Part shown: one piece after another, positions 49,153-60,467 of the stretch
Layout: each line of letters starts with the position of its first letter
How positions within the stretch are numbered: the first letter of the stretch is position 1
Position numbers and translations under genes: made by a program
Notes under the pieces: model-generated
The model's database searches: none
Told to the model about the DNA's origin: nothing
The model's input: only the letters and a program-made list of their open reading frames with translations
Assembly: GCA_030435675.1 (NCBI GenBank)
Contig: CM059624.1
Coordinates: 5,108,769 to 5,172,768, forward strand
Source of the DNA: Steinernema hermaphroditum
Taxonomy: Eukaryota; Nematoda; Chromadorea; Rhabditida; Steinernematidae
DNA length: 64,000 nucleotides
Direction of reading: 5' to 3'

Positions 49153-50220
49153 TCAATCGTCGCATTCCATAGACATGCCAATGTTCTGGATATCGTCGTT
49201 CCGCGTCACTTCCTTCCAGGCGGCGTGGAACTGTTCGTATTCGGAGCTGGCCGTTTTGGTCGCCGTTCGCAGATGATCTGAAGCGCGTGTCGAATCCAGC
49301 TCCACGTTCCCATTGTCGTTCTCAGCGGCTTCGGCTTCGTGCGCCTTCGAGCGGAGCGGAGAGTCGTAAAACAGGAGCGGCATCATCCCAAGCACACAAC
49401 CGCAAACGAGGCCGACTATTCGCGACAAATAGGTGATCATCCGAACGGACCACGCATTCATCTGTTTCACGTTGAGATACGGATTCCTGAACGGGAAAAG
49501 AAATACAAAAGGAGACTAGAATATAAGTACTTTATGCCGAAATGGCGCACGACGATCTCTACGTAGTGAACCATGCCGATTCCCATAACGTTCGAGGCGA
49601 TGTTTCCAATGGCAGCGGCGGCCATAATCGAGATTCCCATGTAGAAGCCCACTGCTCTGAACATGAAATAACGAATTCACATGGATAACACAGTGTCACT
49701 GACTTGTCAAACGTTTCACCAGCGACGATCATCACTACGTTGTCCAAGCAGCCGTACACCATGAAAGGAATGTAGTTGATCCACCAGATTGCCACTAGAT
49801 CGTCGTGATTCACTTCGGCAGTCGATAAACGCTCTTCTTCATAGTACTGCTCAACCCCTGGAAGCAAAAAGAATGAACAGGAGCATCATAAATAAACTTA
49901 CTTTTCTTCCTGAGCACCGCATAGAGGAGATTCCTCTCCCCGGGCATCAGATTCTCGACGAACGATTTGGCCGATGCGGTATCCACAATCTCAAAGTGAG
50001 AAACGGGTGTAGAAAACATCGTCCGACGTTCTTCTACGTTGATCGAAGCCCTAAACATTAGAGATTGTTGAGGATACAAAAATGTTCCACACTTGATTAG
50101 GTCGGAACTGGGTAGAAGGTTATGATTGTGACCGTGATCTACGAGTCTCGGGAACTCGGCGGCGCATGGACGCACCGTGCGGATGAGCGATTCGGAAAGC
50201 ATTCTTGACCACAGTGCCAT
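49153..50220 (-). CDS. TMEM65: TMEM65 homologue, mitochondrial inner-membrane protein
   Basis: Exons 50220-50093, 50050-49902, 49857-49704, 49656-49531 and 49486-49153 give 296 residues with matching phases. Residues 1-40 are Arg-rich and acid-poor at the start, suiting a mitochondrial presequence. The first membrane segment (117-139) has GCLDNVVMIVAGE, the second (146-177) MAAAAIGN...GMVHYVE, and the third (about 205-226) GLVCGCVLGMMPLLF; these are the hallmark blocks of the TMEM65 family in correct order. Mammalian TMEM65 has been linked to mitochondrial sodium/calcium exchange and intercalated-disc function. The acidic tail after 226 is about 70 residues, longer than in vertebrates. The first intron (50092-50051) is 42 nt and free of stops, so an unspliced form with 14 extra residues would stay in frame. 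Confidence 0.93.
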
Positions 50221-50962
50221 TGAAGAGATCGAATGCGATCGTCACAACCTCTCTGTGCAATCACATGAGGAGAAATGAAGCCGAGAGACATGCAGAGGGG
50301 GCAGATGGGATTAACATGAGACTGCATTCGTCTACCAGACAGCTTCTGCAGTCGGCTGCAGACTTTCACTGAAAAAAAGAGGAATGCGCGAAATTCAGAG
50401 ACCCCTTGGACAATCACGACAATCAAATTACGACAGAAAATCGTCCAAATTAAGTCGCGGAAGTGAGTCTTCGGAACCTGCGCGTTTATACAGGCCGATC
50501 GCGGCGGAACTTCACTGCGACGGCAGTGTGCAGAGCGTGGACTCGTAAAATCATTCTCGGTCTCGCAGCGAACAGTTTGAGAATGCAGCGTGCTCTCGTT
50601 CATTCTCCCCCTGGCCTGGATATCGAGCAACATCCGCCTCTTTGTATCACTTATCGGTCCGACGGGAGATTGCTTTGTTAGATTACTCACATATGGCTAA
50701 CGATCAACAAAGTTTGGACCCGATTGGTGCCGCACATTTCGCGAGGTTCCTTTGACGGGCGTCAGAGGAACTGGGCCGTCAACGCACAGCATCGCAAGTT
50801 CTTGTTGTCAGCATTACATTCTGTACTTTGGCGAATGCATCATTGTTCTGTCCTAATAGCGGTTTTAATTCATCATTTCCGTTGTGTGCTTCTTTTCTCA
50901 TGCGGGTCAGTTTACCGCCACTCCAGCTGTTGCGACACACAGCAGCGCCTCAATCGACAAAA
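50221..50962. promoter_or_regulatory. Shared upstream region of divergent TMEM65 and lysine-rich membrane gene
   Basis: The 742-bp gap separates two divergent start codons, so promoters for both are expected here. I see no clear motif; nematode promoters rarely have an obvious TATA box. Confidence 0.4.
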
Positions 50963-52504
50963 ATGGACCCTGTCATTGTGTACATAATGCTTGCCTTCTT
51001 GGCCTGTGCTTGCCTAATGGTCTTCAAGTTTCCTATTAAGGCAGCCACTACAGATAACTCCTTCAAGTCGAGCGCCCAAAAGAAGAAGAAGGCTGTAAAA
51101 AACAAGAAGAAGAAGAATGTAAAAGGCGCTGCAGTGAAGAAGGCAGCCGAGTCCAAGAAGGAGGAAGTCAACGACAACAAGATCACCGAGAAGAAGGTTA
51201 AGGAGGCCGCACCCGTTCCCGCCAACCCTGTTGCCGAATCAGACGCTTCCGTCCTGGCGGCCGCGAAGTCCAGTGCTGATGACTCGAAGACCGTCTCCAA
51301 GCTTCAGGCTGACAAGGAAGTCAAAGAAGTGGATAAGGAGAGCCCCAATGACAACAAGAAAATCAAGAAGCAGAGAGAGAAGAATACTAAGAAGAAGCAG
51401 GACAAGAAGACGAAGACAAAGGAGACCCCCAAGATCGAAGAGGCAGAGGGATTTGACGAGGGCGAGTTCACCATCGTCCTAACTGCCAAGCAGAAGAAGG
51501 AGGCCCGAAACAAGAAGCTTGCCAGCCCAACCCAGAAGGCCGTCCCCAATTCCGCCGAACTTGCCAAGAAGCTAGAGAAGGAAGAAGACTTCACCGCCAA
51601 TTCCTCTAAGTCAGAGACCTTCGAATGCTACGAACATCTCTCGCCTGAACAGCAAGAAGACAAACTTGACCTCCCAAACGATTTCGCTCTTCTCAGCTAT
51701 GACATCGTCGACATGGTTGTGACTAGTCAGGTTCCTATTGTCGGTCAGCTGGCATACATCAGCGGACCATGGGGAGATATTTACAGGAAGAAAACCGAAA
51801 TTTTCTGTATGAACGGCTACGACACTGAACACTACGACTGTATACGACGCAACGCGCATGGATGTGTTATGTTGAAAAGCTTCACAGCGAACGATTTTCT
51901 CAGCTCCGAAAAAATAAGATTTACGGCTCTGCGCTCTGCGAACACATCATTTCTCGAAAGTGTCATGCACAAAATGACAGACACTATTGAAATCGATATT
52001 CTCCCCGGTGTTATGCCCTTCTTAGCGACTCTCCCAGACCAATTTTCGTCCATTCAACTCCATCGAGATTGCCATATTACCGTGGATGTAGATGTAGACT
52101 TGTTGATACGTCTTCTACAGTTTAAACACCTGAGGAGACTTAGTTACACGTTTGTGGCCTCGGTCGCAGAAGCTACAATGCTCGATAGCTACCTGTGCAG
52201 CTTTGTTTCAAAGCCTAATTTCGAGGAATTGCGAGTTCGTTGGATTAATCTCAGGACAGTACCGACCTGCCTTGAAGTCATCCATGCCGCATTTGAGGCG
52301 TGGGAGAATAATCGAAGTTCTATAATCATAAAGCAAGAAATAGAATTCTTTCTACCGGGATCTATGCGATGGACTGCGGACAGTCTTCTGAACGAACCGA
52401 ATTGCCAACAACACCAACATAACTCTGATCGCATAGCGGCGGTTTCCGTGTCCAATTATCACCTCAAAGCGGAATTTGGCGCCATATCCACTGAGTGCGC
52501 CTAA
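50963..52504 (+). CDS. Membrane-anchored lysine-rich protein with C-terminal F-box-like-family domain
   Basis: I chose the ATG at 50963 (context ACAAAAATGG) over an in-frame ATG at 50900 because the hydrophobic segment then falls at residues 3-23 (VIVYIMLAFLACACLMVFKF), giving a clean signal-anchor; 513 residues, no introns. Residues about 30-180 are strongly Lys/Glu/Ala-rich with repeated KKKK and KKQ runs, like the cytosolic stalk of ribosome-binding or translocon-associated ER proteins. A short motif GEFTIVLTAKQKKEARNKK lies near 170-190. From about 234, LPNDFALLSYDIVDMVV opens a 250-residue domain resembling the family at 2130-2816. The likely topology is a short lumenal N-terminus with the remainder cytosolic. 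Function unknown; an ER-tethered adaptor is a guess. The codon bias of the basic half (AAG-rich) suggests good expression. Confidence 0.75.
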   Translation: MDPVIVYIMLAFLACACLMVFKFPIKAATTDNSFKSSAQKKKKAVKNKKKKNVKGAAVKKAAESKKEEVNDNKITEKKVKEAAPVPANPVAESDASVLAAAKSSADDSKTVSKLQADKEVKEVDKESPNDNKKIKKQREKNTKKKQDKKTKTKETPKIEEAEGFDEGEFTIVLTAKQKKEARNKKLASPTQKAVPNSAELAKKLEKEEDFTANSSKSETFECYEHLSPEQQEDKLDLPNDFALLSYDIVDMVVTSQVPIVGQLAYISGPWGDIYRKKTEIFCMNGYDTEHYDCIRRNAHGCVMLKSFTANDFLSSEKIRFTALRSANTSFLESVMHKMTDTIEIDILPGVMPFLATLPDQFSSIQLHRDCHITVDVDVDLLIRLLQFKHLRRLSYTFVASVAEATMLDSYLCSFVSKPNFEELRVRWINLRTVPTCLEVIHAAFEAWENNRSSIIIKQEIEFFLPGSMRWTADSLLNEPNCQQHQHNSDRIAAVSVSNYHLKAEFGAISTECA

Positions 52505-52672
52505 CCGAGTTGTGACCTGTATATGTTCATTGTTTTATTATGATTTTAGTAACGTATAAAACATTTTAACAGCTTGAAAACGATCCTTCAATGATGCCAG
52601 GACGCCTTTAAAGCTCGTTCGAGAAATGTCCGTTAAAACCGATGAATTAACGCTGTGTTGTATTGTGGAATG
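52505..52672. other. 3' flank of the lysine-rich membrane gene
   Basis: Short AT-rich spacer before repeat F; no canonical AATAAA seen. Confidence 0.35.
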
Positions 52673-53314
52673 TTTCTATATGTTGTTCAAATTGATATGA
52701 CACAGAAACCAGCTAAAAGACTAGATATCGACCAATGAAACTACCGCTAAGGACCACTCCGACAAGCCAAAGATTGTCCAAAAGGGGCAGAAAACAGATC
52801 TTCCACTGCAACACCAATGATTAGGGACGATCGAGTGAAATGTTTGCCTTTTGAAGGCCAGCCACTTGTACCCGGGTGTATCAATATTTGGGGACTCTCC
52901 ACCCGAGAACGCTGTTGACACGCACCTCCACCCGTCAGTGCCAAATTAAGTCATCTCCGGTCAACGCCCCTCCTCAGGACAGCGCCTCGACGGTCTCGAG
53001 AGCGGATTATCCGCGAGTTAAACAAGTGAGAACAATCCGGCTCCGATTTCATTCCGAATCCAAATCCGGCGATCGGAAGCGATTTGCAAGAAGCATTTCC
53101 GCCTTCGGCACCTCCACGAAGTGCGAACTTGATTGTGGAGCGGCGTTGCCGAAAGGAACTAAAAAGGAACGGAAAGGTGTCAAAGTTTGTCTTTCCCATC
53201 GGAAGTCGTCGGAAGTGAGAAGGTTGATGTACAAGTAGCACAAAGAGGACAGTTTCATGGAAACCAATAACCGATTGTGAATGCATCAAAGAAGCCAAGA
53301 AGTATTCGGTTTTC
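52673..53314 (+). repeat. Repeat F, copy 2
   Basis: Direct copy of 42736-43380, differing by scattered substitutions and small indels. It lies 51 bp beyond the stop codon of the TWK channel gene. Confidence 0.85.
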
Positions 53315-53351
53315 ATTACACCGTGTTATAAACCTTGGCAATAACAAATAA

Positions 53352-53357
53352 TTTATT
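53352..53357 (-). terminator. Poly(A) signal AATAAA of the TWK channel gene
   Basis: AATAAA on the minus strand starts 8 nt beyond the stop at 53365. Confidence 0.55.
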
Positions 53358-53364
53358 CTAACAT

Positions 53365-56300
53365 CTAATCACCCGTGTTGTAAATATACAATTTACGATA
53401 AGTAGGACCCTTCTTAACAGCAGTTGAGGTCTGAGGCTCTTCCTCCTCCATGTACTCCTCTTGCAGCTTCTGCAGGTCGTCCAGCCTCTTTATCTGATCT
53501 GTTTGCACACAGGTCGTCACTTTCGTGACCTGCGTCTGCGTGCCTCGATTCCTCATCTTCCGGCGATCCTCTGCCTTCTCGTTCAACATCTTCTTCTGGT
53601 GGTGACTCATGAATTTTAGGAGGACCTTGTCTGCCATAGTGCAGTTTTTGCCGTAATTCCTCACGACGTCGTCTTCTGAAATGACTTCGTGATAGAGATT
53701 TTCAGGAGGCCATACCTTCGGGTTTTCCTGCTTGCGTTTGATCCAATTTAGTGCTTTCCAGCTGGACTCCAGCAAGAGAGTGCTTCGGGGTGAGATTGGT
53801 TGAGGTCATCTGGTCATACTGAGACGTTTGAGATAGTCTCCTCTTCTCGTTGGCCAGCGTCTTCTTGTATTCACTGTCGATGGATGTGATGATTCGGGCG
53901 AAAATGACCTCCAGTTGCATTTGGATGACGTTGATGGACATGGAGAAAATGGCGAGCCCGACGAGGATGAAGAGAAAGTTGATGACAGCGATGTGGTGTT
54001 GTAGGACGATATCGCCAAATCCTGAAATAGCGCGCATCCTGAATTAATTAGGTCCCAGCTTTTGGGATTTTCTGAGAGGTGACCCTACGGTAGACGAGAG
54101 CTACTTGTGTGACCTCATCTCCGTCGCTTTTTGTGTCATAATCCCGTGGAAACACGGTGGATCGGTGTCGCAGGATTGCGCAAACGCCTCCGATGTCAAC
54201 AAACGAATGCTCCGAAATTGGATTTGGCGAATCCGGCGTCTCGAGAGCCTCTCAGTCCGTGTCAGCTCGTTTGGCCACTCAATCAAGCTTACCAGGGCGA
54301 ACGTCACCGTCTAGCAGGCCCACCTGCATCCGACCACTGCCCCCCATGGCGTCCCTAACAGCGTGTGAACTCCTCTGGAAACAAACTTCTCGATTCGCTA
54401 AACGATTGCGCAACACCCTGACTACAGTAACCCGATTTCTGTTTGCTTTGGGGCTATCCAGGAAGTGGTTCTCTTTCCGAAAGGATTCCCACTTTCTATT
54501 CGAAGCGAAAGTCCCAAAGATTTCGCACTTTGTTCTGTCCGCTACAGTAACCCACGAGGTCAGAGCTAACAACTGCCTTCTGCCGAAGATGGAAGCGTCG
54601 GCCGCCTCCGAAGAAGCATGAGCGGAAATGACCGTTTAAGGTCGCGCTGACCCCATCGCGCTTCTCCTAATTGGCTCCACTTTGTCGGAATCTGCGCGCC
54701 GCGTTTGCTCAACGGATTATCGGGCTAAGCTGTATGATTCTATTGTCCGATTAACTTCAAATCAGCATTACTTAACATCACTCACCAATTGTCGTCAGCG
54801 AAATAACGAAGAAATAGAAACTCTCGAAGAAAGTCCAGTTTTCAACAAAACAGAAAACTCCCGATCCGAAGAGGACGAACCCGAGTAGTAGACCAAGAGC
54901 CAACTTTAGAGGGAGTCCTTCGGGCTCAGGTTGGCTTGTGATGGAGCCCGTCTCAATTAGATGATGATCCTGGGAAAACTGTGGTTCTGTTAGTAGGTTC
55001 TCCAACATGGCGCTCTCTTACTTCGTCTCCTTTTTCGAGAGCCTTCCGTCCAAGAAATTTTAGTTTCCTCTTGACGAACTTGATTGCTCGAGTTAGATGT
55101 GCATTCCACAGAACTGAAAAGGCCGTCGTTATCTTTAAAAAAGGGGCGACTGTTACATTCAAATCCCTGGAACAGCAGCGTTCCCCAATCGTTCAGAACG
55201 GTGATGACCAGAGGAATTCCGATGAATCCATAGATCATGGTGGCTATCCTTCCACCCGTGGTGGCTGCCGCCAAGTCGCCATACCCTGCAGAATTGGATG
55301 AAGTCTTGATTGGACTCTGCGTTACCGATAGTGGTGTAGATGGTTCCGGCGTAGTAGAGACCTCCCCACAACGTCCACTTCTTCACCACTTCCGCGGTTT
55401 CTGCGGACTCTACTTGGAATCCCATTAGTCGATCGTATTCTTCCAGAGTGAGGAGGAAGTCTTGTTGCAGAAGGCGGGTGACGTTGATTTTATTTTTGAA
55501 GAAATACTGAAAGGAATCATGTGGAAGTTGCTATGCAATAGAACCCCTTCCTCGGTATGGCTATCTTAGTAAACGGAAATTTGAGCAGATAGACCAGTTC
55601 GAAGAGAAAATGCGAACTGTGCTCAACATCTGTTCGTAAACAAGTCCGTCAGTGTTTAGACATCTGAAATGTGACGCCTTTGTTTATCTCTTCGAAATAC
55701 ACGTAGCAACAAAGTGACTCGATCCGACCGGCCTTTGTGCTTCGGATCAACATACATCCTGCTGTTAATCAATAGCCTGAAGAGTATGTGAGGTCTTCAT
55801 AGCAAGACGAAGGAACTACTGCTTCCTGACGACACATGTCAAAGTCCGACGTTTTCAGTAGTACTCATATGTAAAGGACTAGAGTCGAATTTGATCGATG
55901 TCATGTTTTCATTGGTCGTGGCCTCGTGAGCAGAAAATCGATAAAGTCGAGGCGTCTTCGGATATGTCTTGTAAACAACTTATCCACAAGAAGGTTCTTT
56001 TAAAAGTTTTCAGTAAATCGAATTGCAAAATACAGTCAGTTTTTTCGAAGCTACTCCTTGATCCGACTGCCATCGTCATGTTTATTTTAGCTTGTTTTGC
56101 GGCTTTCGCCATGAGCGCCTGTAAATCACCGGATAAATAAAGATAAAAGCTTTGTTTTCATTCTCTTGCCGCGAAAGCTGTGACTGTTTCCCAAGAAAAA
56201 AAACGATTAACGATGCGATATCAGCTGAGCAGGGTCAGGAATCCTCGGCTGAGTAGGGCACAATAGAATTCATCTAGAAATAATAATGTCCAAAAACTAT

Positions 56301-57483
56301 TAACTATTAAAAAACGACAATTGGCAGAACATTGGACGTCCTGGTGATCCAGGTCTTCTGGGAACCAGAGCGATCATTGTGCCAAGAACGACCGCTCACT
56401 CAACTCATTTCTGACAAAGTAAACGGACGACCTGACTGATTGCTGGCGCCAAAAATTAGAAACCAATTTAAGATGGTCTGCTCAATATTTATAGCATAAT
56501 ATTGATCTTTTAAATGCCAGCAGCAACAAAGATGGCAAAAAGTGTTCACAGTGTTCATGGCCTTCCTTCCTATTTTAGTTATGTGGTATAAAATCGATGA
56601 AAAGGTTATGAATACCGGCGCTGACAAAATCCATTGGGCCATAAAGTTAAAAATAAACCATTTCGCAGATTCGAGTTCAATCTCATGAATAAATGGCACT
56701 ATATTGTAGCAAAGAAGAGAACAGATATTCCACCGCTGGCACAGGCTTTCCCTTTGACTAGGACCAGAAGCACCCTTTGATTCCGAAGGTTAGCTTCCGA
56801 AAAAAAACTTGAATATCGTGCGTGTGCATCAAAGGGAAGCCCTTAAAGATGGCTTGGACAAAGGCCGGATGAAGTTAAGGGTCGAAACGCCACATAGAAG
56901 CGACGACTATAGTGTAACTGTGTTCTTCTCTCAGCTTTATGAGCTGAGTATAAACTCGTAAATGAACAGCTTAGCAACAAAATCTCACCTGTAGGTCATG
57001 AGCCAATCGATCCTTCGCGTAACTACTGGCCGTGAGGGCGGCTTCCCGCGCCGACTTCTGCTCGGCGATCTCGTGTGGCGCCTCAAACGTGCAAAAAACG
57101 ATCGCGCCGATGAGACTGTAGATGACGAGGACTACGGTGAGCGCGAGATGCGACAACTTGTACTTCTCATATTTGCTGGCGACGAGATTCCAGAACATCC
57201 TAAAATGTGTCAAGGTATCGAATTACTCCAGCAAGAAGCACGGATCCGTCAATCGAACGCTGCTGGACAGCGAGTCGATAAAAACGTCTTGTTTTTGGGC
57301 GATGTGAGGAGATGAGACATCGAGTTTAGAGATCAACAACGCCCACAGCTGTCGATCGCCCTTCCGGCGGCGCCTTCGAAGACCCCGAATTATGCTCCAG
57401 CGCTGCAGGACCAACTGACTCTTCAATTGCACCCACGTAATTCGGGGGTGCAATTTTGGGTGGAAAAGTGGGCGAAAAAACAT
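53365..57483 (-). CDS. Two-pore-domain (TWK/K2P) potassium channel
   Basis: Exons 57483-57227, 57199-56989, 55506-55326, 55285-55157, 55113-55022, 54969-54786, 54021-53716 and 53675-53365 give 556 residues. TM1 is at about 104-124. The first pore loop ends TTIGYGD (214-220), followed by TM2 with the K2P motif GGRIATMIYGFIGIPL. TM3 is at about 311-331, the second pore loop ends TTIGFGD (349-355), and TM4 follows. The loop after TM1 is long, as usual for K2P caps. The N-terminus is basic (RGLRRRRRKG); the cytosolic tail is charged, with TQTQVTKVTTCVQTDQ. Such channels carry background K+ current as dimers. The exon 1-2 junction is uncertain: the best donor leaves a 27-nt intron, and a poorer donor at 57242 leaves 42 nt. 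All other phases fit. The specific twk orthologue is not assigned. Confidence 0.92.
54036..54730 (+). repeat. Repeat E, copy 3, inside a TWK channel intron
   Basis: It matches the right two-thirds of copy 1 (from ATCCTGAATTAATTAGG to GGGCTAAGC) at high identity. It occupies about 695 of the 764 nt of the intron that splits the second pore filter, beginning 15 nt from the acceptor. Confidence 0.85.
55507..56988 (-). other. Large intron of the TWK channel gene with repeat A fragment
   Basis: This 1482-nt intron includes a family A fragment at about 56335-56400 (tcctggtgatccagg...gaacgaccgctcactcaactca). A plus-strand frame at 55898-56140 has a hydrophobic C-terminus but no other support. Confidence 0.5.
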
Positions 57484-58155
57484 GTGCTTGCCGAGAAACG
57501 GGTGAGATAATGTTGTATAGCGTTAGGGAACCATATGACGGGGAAAATGGGATTTCGAGAGGCTGGGAAGATTCGAAAATTAGTGGATAGCATATTAGAG
57601 AAGACATTCTTCACTTTGTGGTTGGACTTTTATCTTTCTTGGATCATGGCGACCTTTTGGATGAACACTTCAATGGTAATTCGGGCTCATTTGTGCTCGG
57701 GTTTAGATTCAGTCCTAACTCCGTAGATCAATAAAAGTCGCCGGAATCCCTTGTAAGAGGTCTGAAGGTTTGAGGCGAGCGATTCTTTTTCAGAGGCACT
57801 TAATAAGACAAGAAAAAAGTCGTTTGGCTAATTACTCCCTTTTTCGTGAGAATTCGAAAAATTCGATTGATCTCACCACTGGTGAGGCGAGTTCACATCA
57901 TCAATCAGGTGCGACGACCAATTGGTTATGAGAAGCTTCTGACAAAACAAGATTTCCGATTTGCGAAGTTCACCTCCGACTTTCGATATCAGGGACATGA
58001 GCAAATTTGAAAACAACTGTTTCAGTGCGATGAAGGCCGTGATGACTCACGGGTAAAACATTCATTTAGTTCAAGAGTTCCACGAGGACCAGAGAGATCG
58101 GGCTGAGTCGGAGAAACCACTATTCTCACAAGTCAAATGACAAAATATGCGTATT
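57484..58155. other. Upstream region of the TWK channel gene
   Basis: No gene or repeat is recognised between the channel start codon and the Merlin element. Confidence 0.4.
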
Positions 58156-58163
58156 TTTGTGTT

Positions 58164-58846
58164 GGCTCTATTAGCGAATAGCGGCCAAAAGTATTTTATC
58201 ACAATTTTATCACAAACAGAAAATGAAATGTTCAATAGTCATCCTCTTCGGGTTCTTCTCCGGGCTCCTCTTCGGGCGAGATCGGTTTGTCAGACCGAGA
58301 CACTGGCGAGCTTCGCCTTTTTGAGGTGCGCGATAGAACAGCGGACACGCTTCTGCCAATAATTCGAGATAACTGTGCGCGTGGAACAATCGTCACATCG
58401 GACGGTTGGGCTGCCTATGGAAAAATAGAGGAGCTGGATATGGAATACACCCGCCGATGGGTTAACCTGATGGGTTAATCGGATAAACTTTGTAAATCCA
58501 AAGGATAGGACAGTCCACACACAGGGGATAGAAGCCACTTGGGGTGCTATAAAATCAGACATGCGTCACCTGCGGGGGACATCTACAGAAAAATTTGCCT
58601 CCCACCTCTATGAGTACGCTTTTCGTCGCTATTTTGAGAGACAGCGAATTTTCGAGCACCTCCTTGTCGAGATGCGGACGATGATGGAATACGAAAACTC
58701 ATTCAAAACCCAAAATTCTTTCGGTCTTGACGAGAGCGATAACGATGACGACTTACTAGTCTCTGCGCTGGAAAAAATTTGAAAATTGTGATAAAATAGT
58801 TTTGGCCGTCCAAAAATACTTTTGGCCGCTAGTCGCTAATAGAGCC
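58164..58846 (+). mobile_element. Defective Merlin DNA transposon
   Basis: The 683-bp element has inverted termini of about 34 bp with one mismatch (GGCTCTATTAGCGA-TAGCGGCC) and a perfect 8-bp target duplication TTTGTGTT at 58156-58163 and 58847-58854. Merlin elements typically make 8-9-bp duplications. Its frame encodes the C-terminal half of an IS1595/IS1016-type DDE transposase. Confidence 0.93.
58287..58782 (+). pseudogene. Merlin transposase C-terminal half, frameshifted
   Basis: The first frame reads RDRTADTLLPIIRDN then TSDGWAAYGKI and breaks at WVN near 58470. The second frame resumes INFVNPKDRTVHTQGIEATWGAIKSDMR and runs to 58782. SDGWAAY and HTQGIE-TW are the second and third catalytic motifs of the family; the N-terminal zinc-binding part and first acidic residue are missing. 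The break coincides with a 13-bp near-tandem duplication (ATGGGTTAACCTG / ATGGGTTAATCGG), which probably caused it. Confidence 0.88.
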
Positions 58847-60467
58847 TTTGTGTTTATCGTATGCAAAATGTAAATAGAGGTACCGACTTTTATTGAAGCT
58901 TTCTTTTATTCAAAATTTGACCCATGAGCCCAGTTCAGGTCCTGTTCCCTCTTTTGCCTTTGCTGTCACAGTTTCGTTCGCCGCCAAAAAAACTCGCATC
59001 TAACCCTAATTCTTTCAAATCTCCTGCTGTACAAAAACGTAACTTACTCAGTTCGAGAATGGCGTCTATTCGCGAGGAGCGGCAGCATCTTCGACCTATC
59101 ACAATTGATCCGAGAAAAAGAATGATCGCCTCTTCGAAGTCGCACCTCTGGTGCGGGCTCAAAACAACCAGTGCGTATCGAGTTGCCACGTCCGGGCTGT
59201 CACAAACAAAATTTCAAGCAGTTCTCAAAATAAGTTGTTTCCCCGAAAGGTCGCATTTCCTCGTTCTTTTCACAAAGTATGCCTTGTTAGACAACATGGT
59301 GAAATGTTTTCCGTTTTTTAACTTGGCGGGTGGTCATATCGTCCTGTGTAAATTGTGGGTACGTTCCACAAAACTTCCCGTTTAAAATGCACTTTTGAGA
59401 AAGCAAAAAACGAACTGTCAGGTCATCTGTCATTTTCTCGCCGCTCGACCCAACGTTTTTTGAGTTCATCTTTGATTTTCATCAAAGCTCTTAAGATCCA
59501 TTTTGCAGTGAAAAGATTCTAGGACCGAATTCTAGGAGTGAAAAGATTCTAGGATTCTAAGAGTTGGGCCGAGAAGCTTAGGACATTAACTTTGAGCACA
59601 GGTTAAAATAAAACTTTGGGTATTCTAATGAATTCTATAGTCATGTAATGTATTACAACATTGTCATGAACAAGGCTTACATGGGACGCGCCGACGGGGT
59701 GAGCAACATCTCTCTGGATCTTCTTGATGGCAGAACCACTACATACAATCTTGACAAGTTATGTGTGAAAACAAGCTGTCGGATCGGAGGCAGCTGTCGA
59801 GAGTGGGATCCACCTCTGTTTTAATGGTCATTTATAAAGGTGGGCAAAGGTGGGCGATCTCCGATGGTGAGGTACGGACAAACCGGAAAGGAGCCAGGTT
59901 GATTATTTTGCTAAAAGTACAAAAATATTGCTGAGGCAGTTTCTCCAAAAAATCCGATTAAACGACGATTTACAGCAATGATTGGGTTGTTTTCTTCTCT
60001 CTGGGTCGGAGGTAATAAGGAAATGGATTACGAAACAGAAGATGGCGTACCTGTGGAAGATTAAAAAACAAAAGCCTTTTATACGGTGCACATTTGCAAT
60101 TGAACTCCTTTGCTGCGACGCTTCCGCGATCGTTAAACGTTTTACGATGTCAAATTTATCTTCAAGATAGACAATAGATTGCGCTTTTCAAGCAAAATCC
60201 CACAAATCTGTATGCACATCTCGGCAAAAGTTCGTTAAAAAAGATTATCAATAATCAAAAATATTACAAGGAATCTTCAATGATCTCTCTATCTCTATCC
60301 ACCGTTCTCTAAATCTGTTTCACTGCTATCATCATTGCAGACTATTATAATTGATTGTGCATAATTTTAAATAAATAAATAAATTAATTAATTAATGGTA
60401 CATGTCAGTGCCAATTGAACCTTCAAGCTTAAAAGGAATATGCAATTAGACACGACCGTTGCACATA

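Noticed and set aside
55898..56140. Plus-strand 80-codon frame inside the channel intron with a stop overlapping AATAAA
   Set aside because: Suggestive of a nested gene, but without a trans-splice site, homology or good start it cannot be supported.
60365..60396. aaat/aatt simple repeat
   Set aside because: Ordinary AT-rich microsatellite without further structure.
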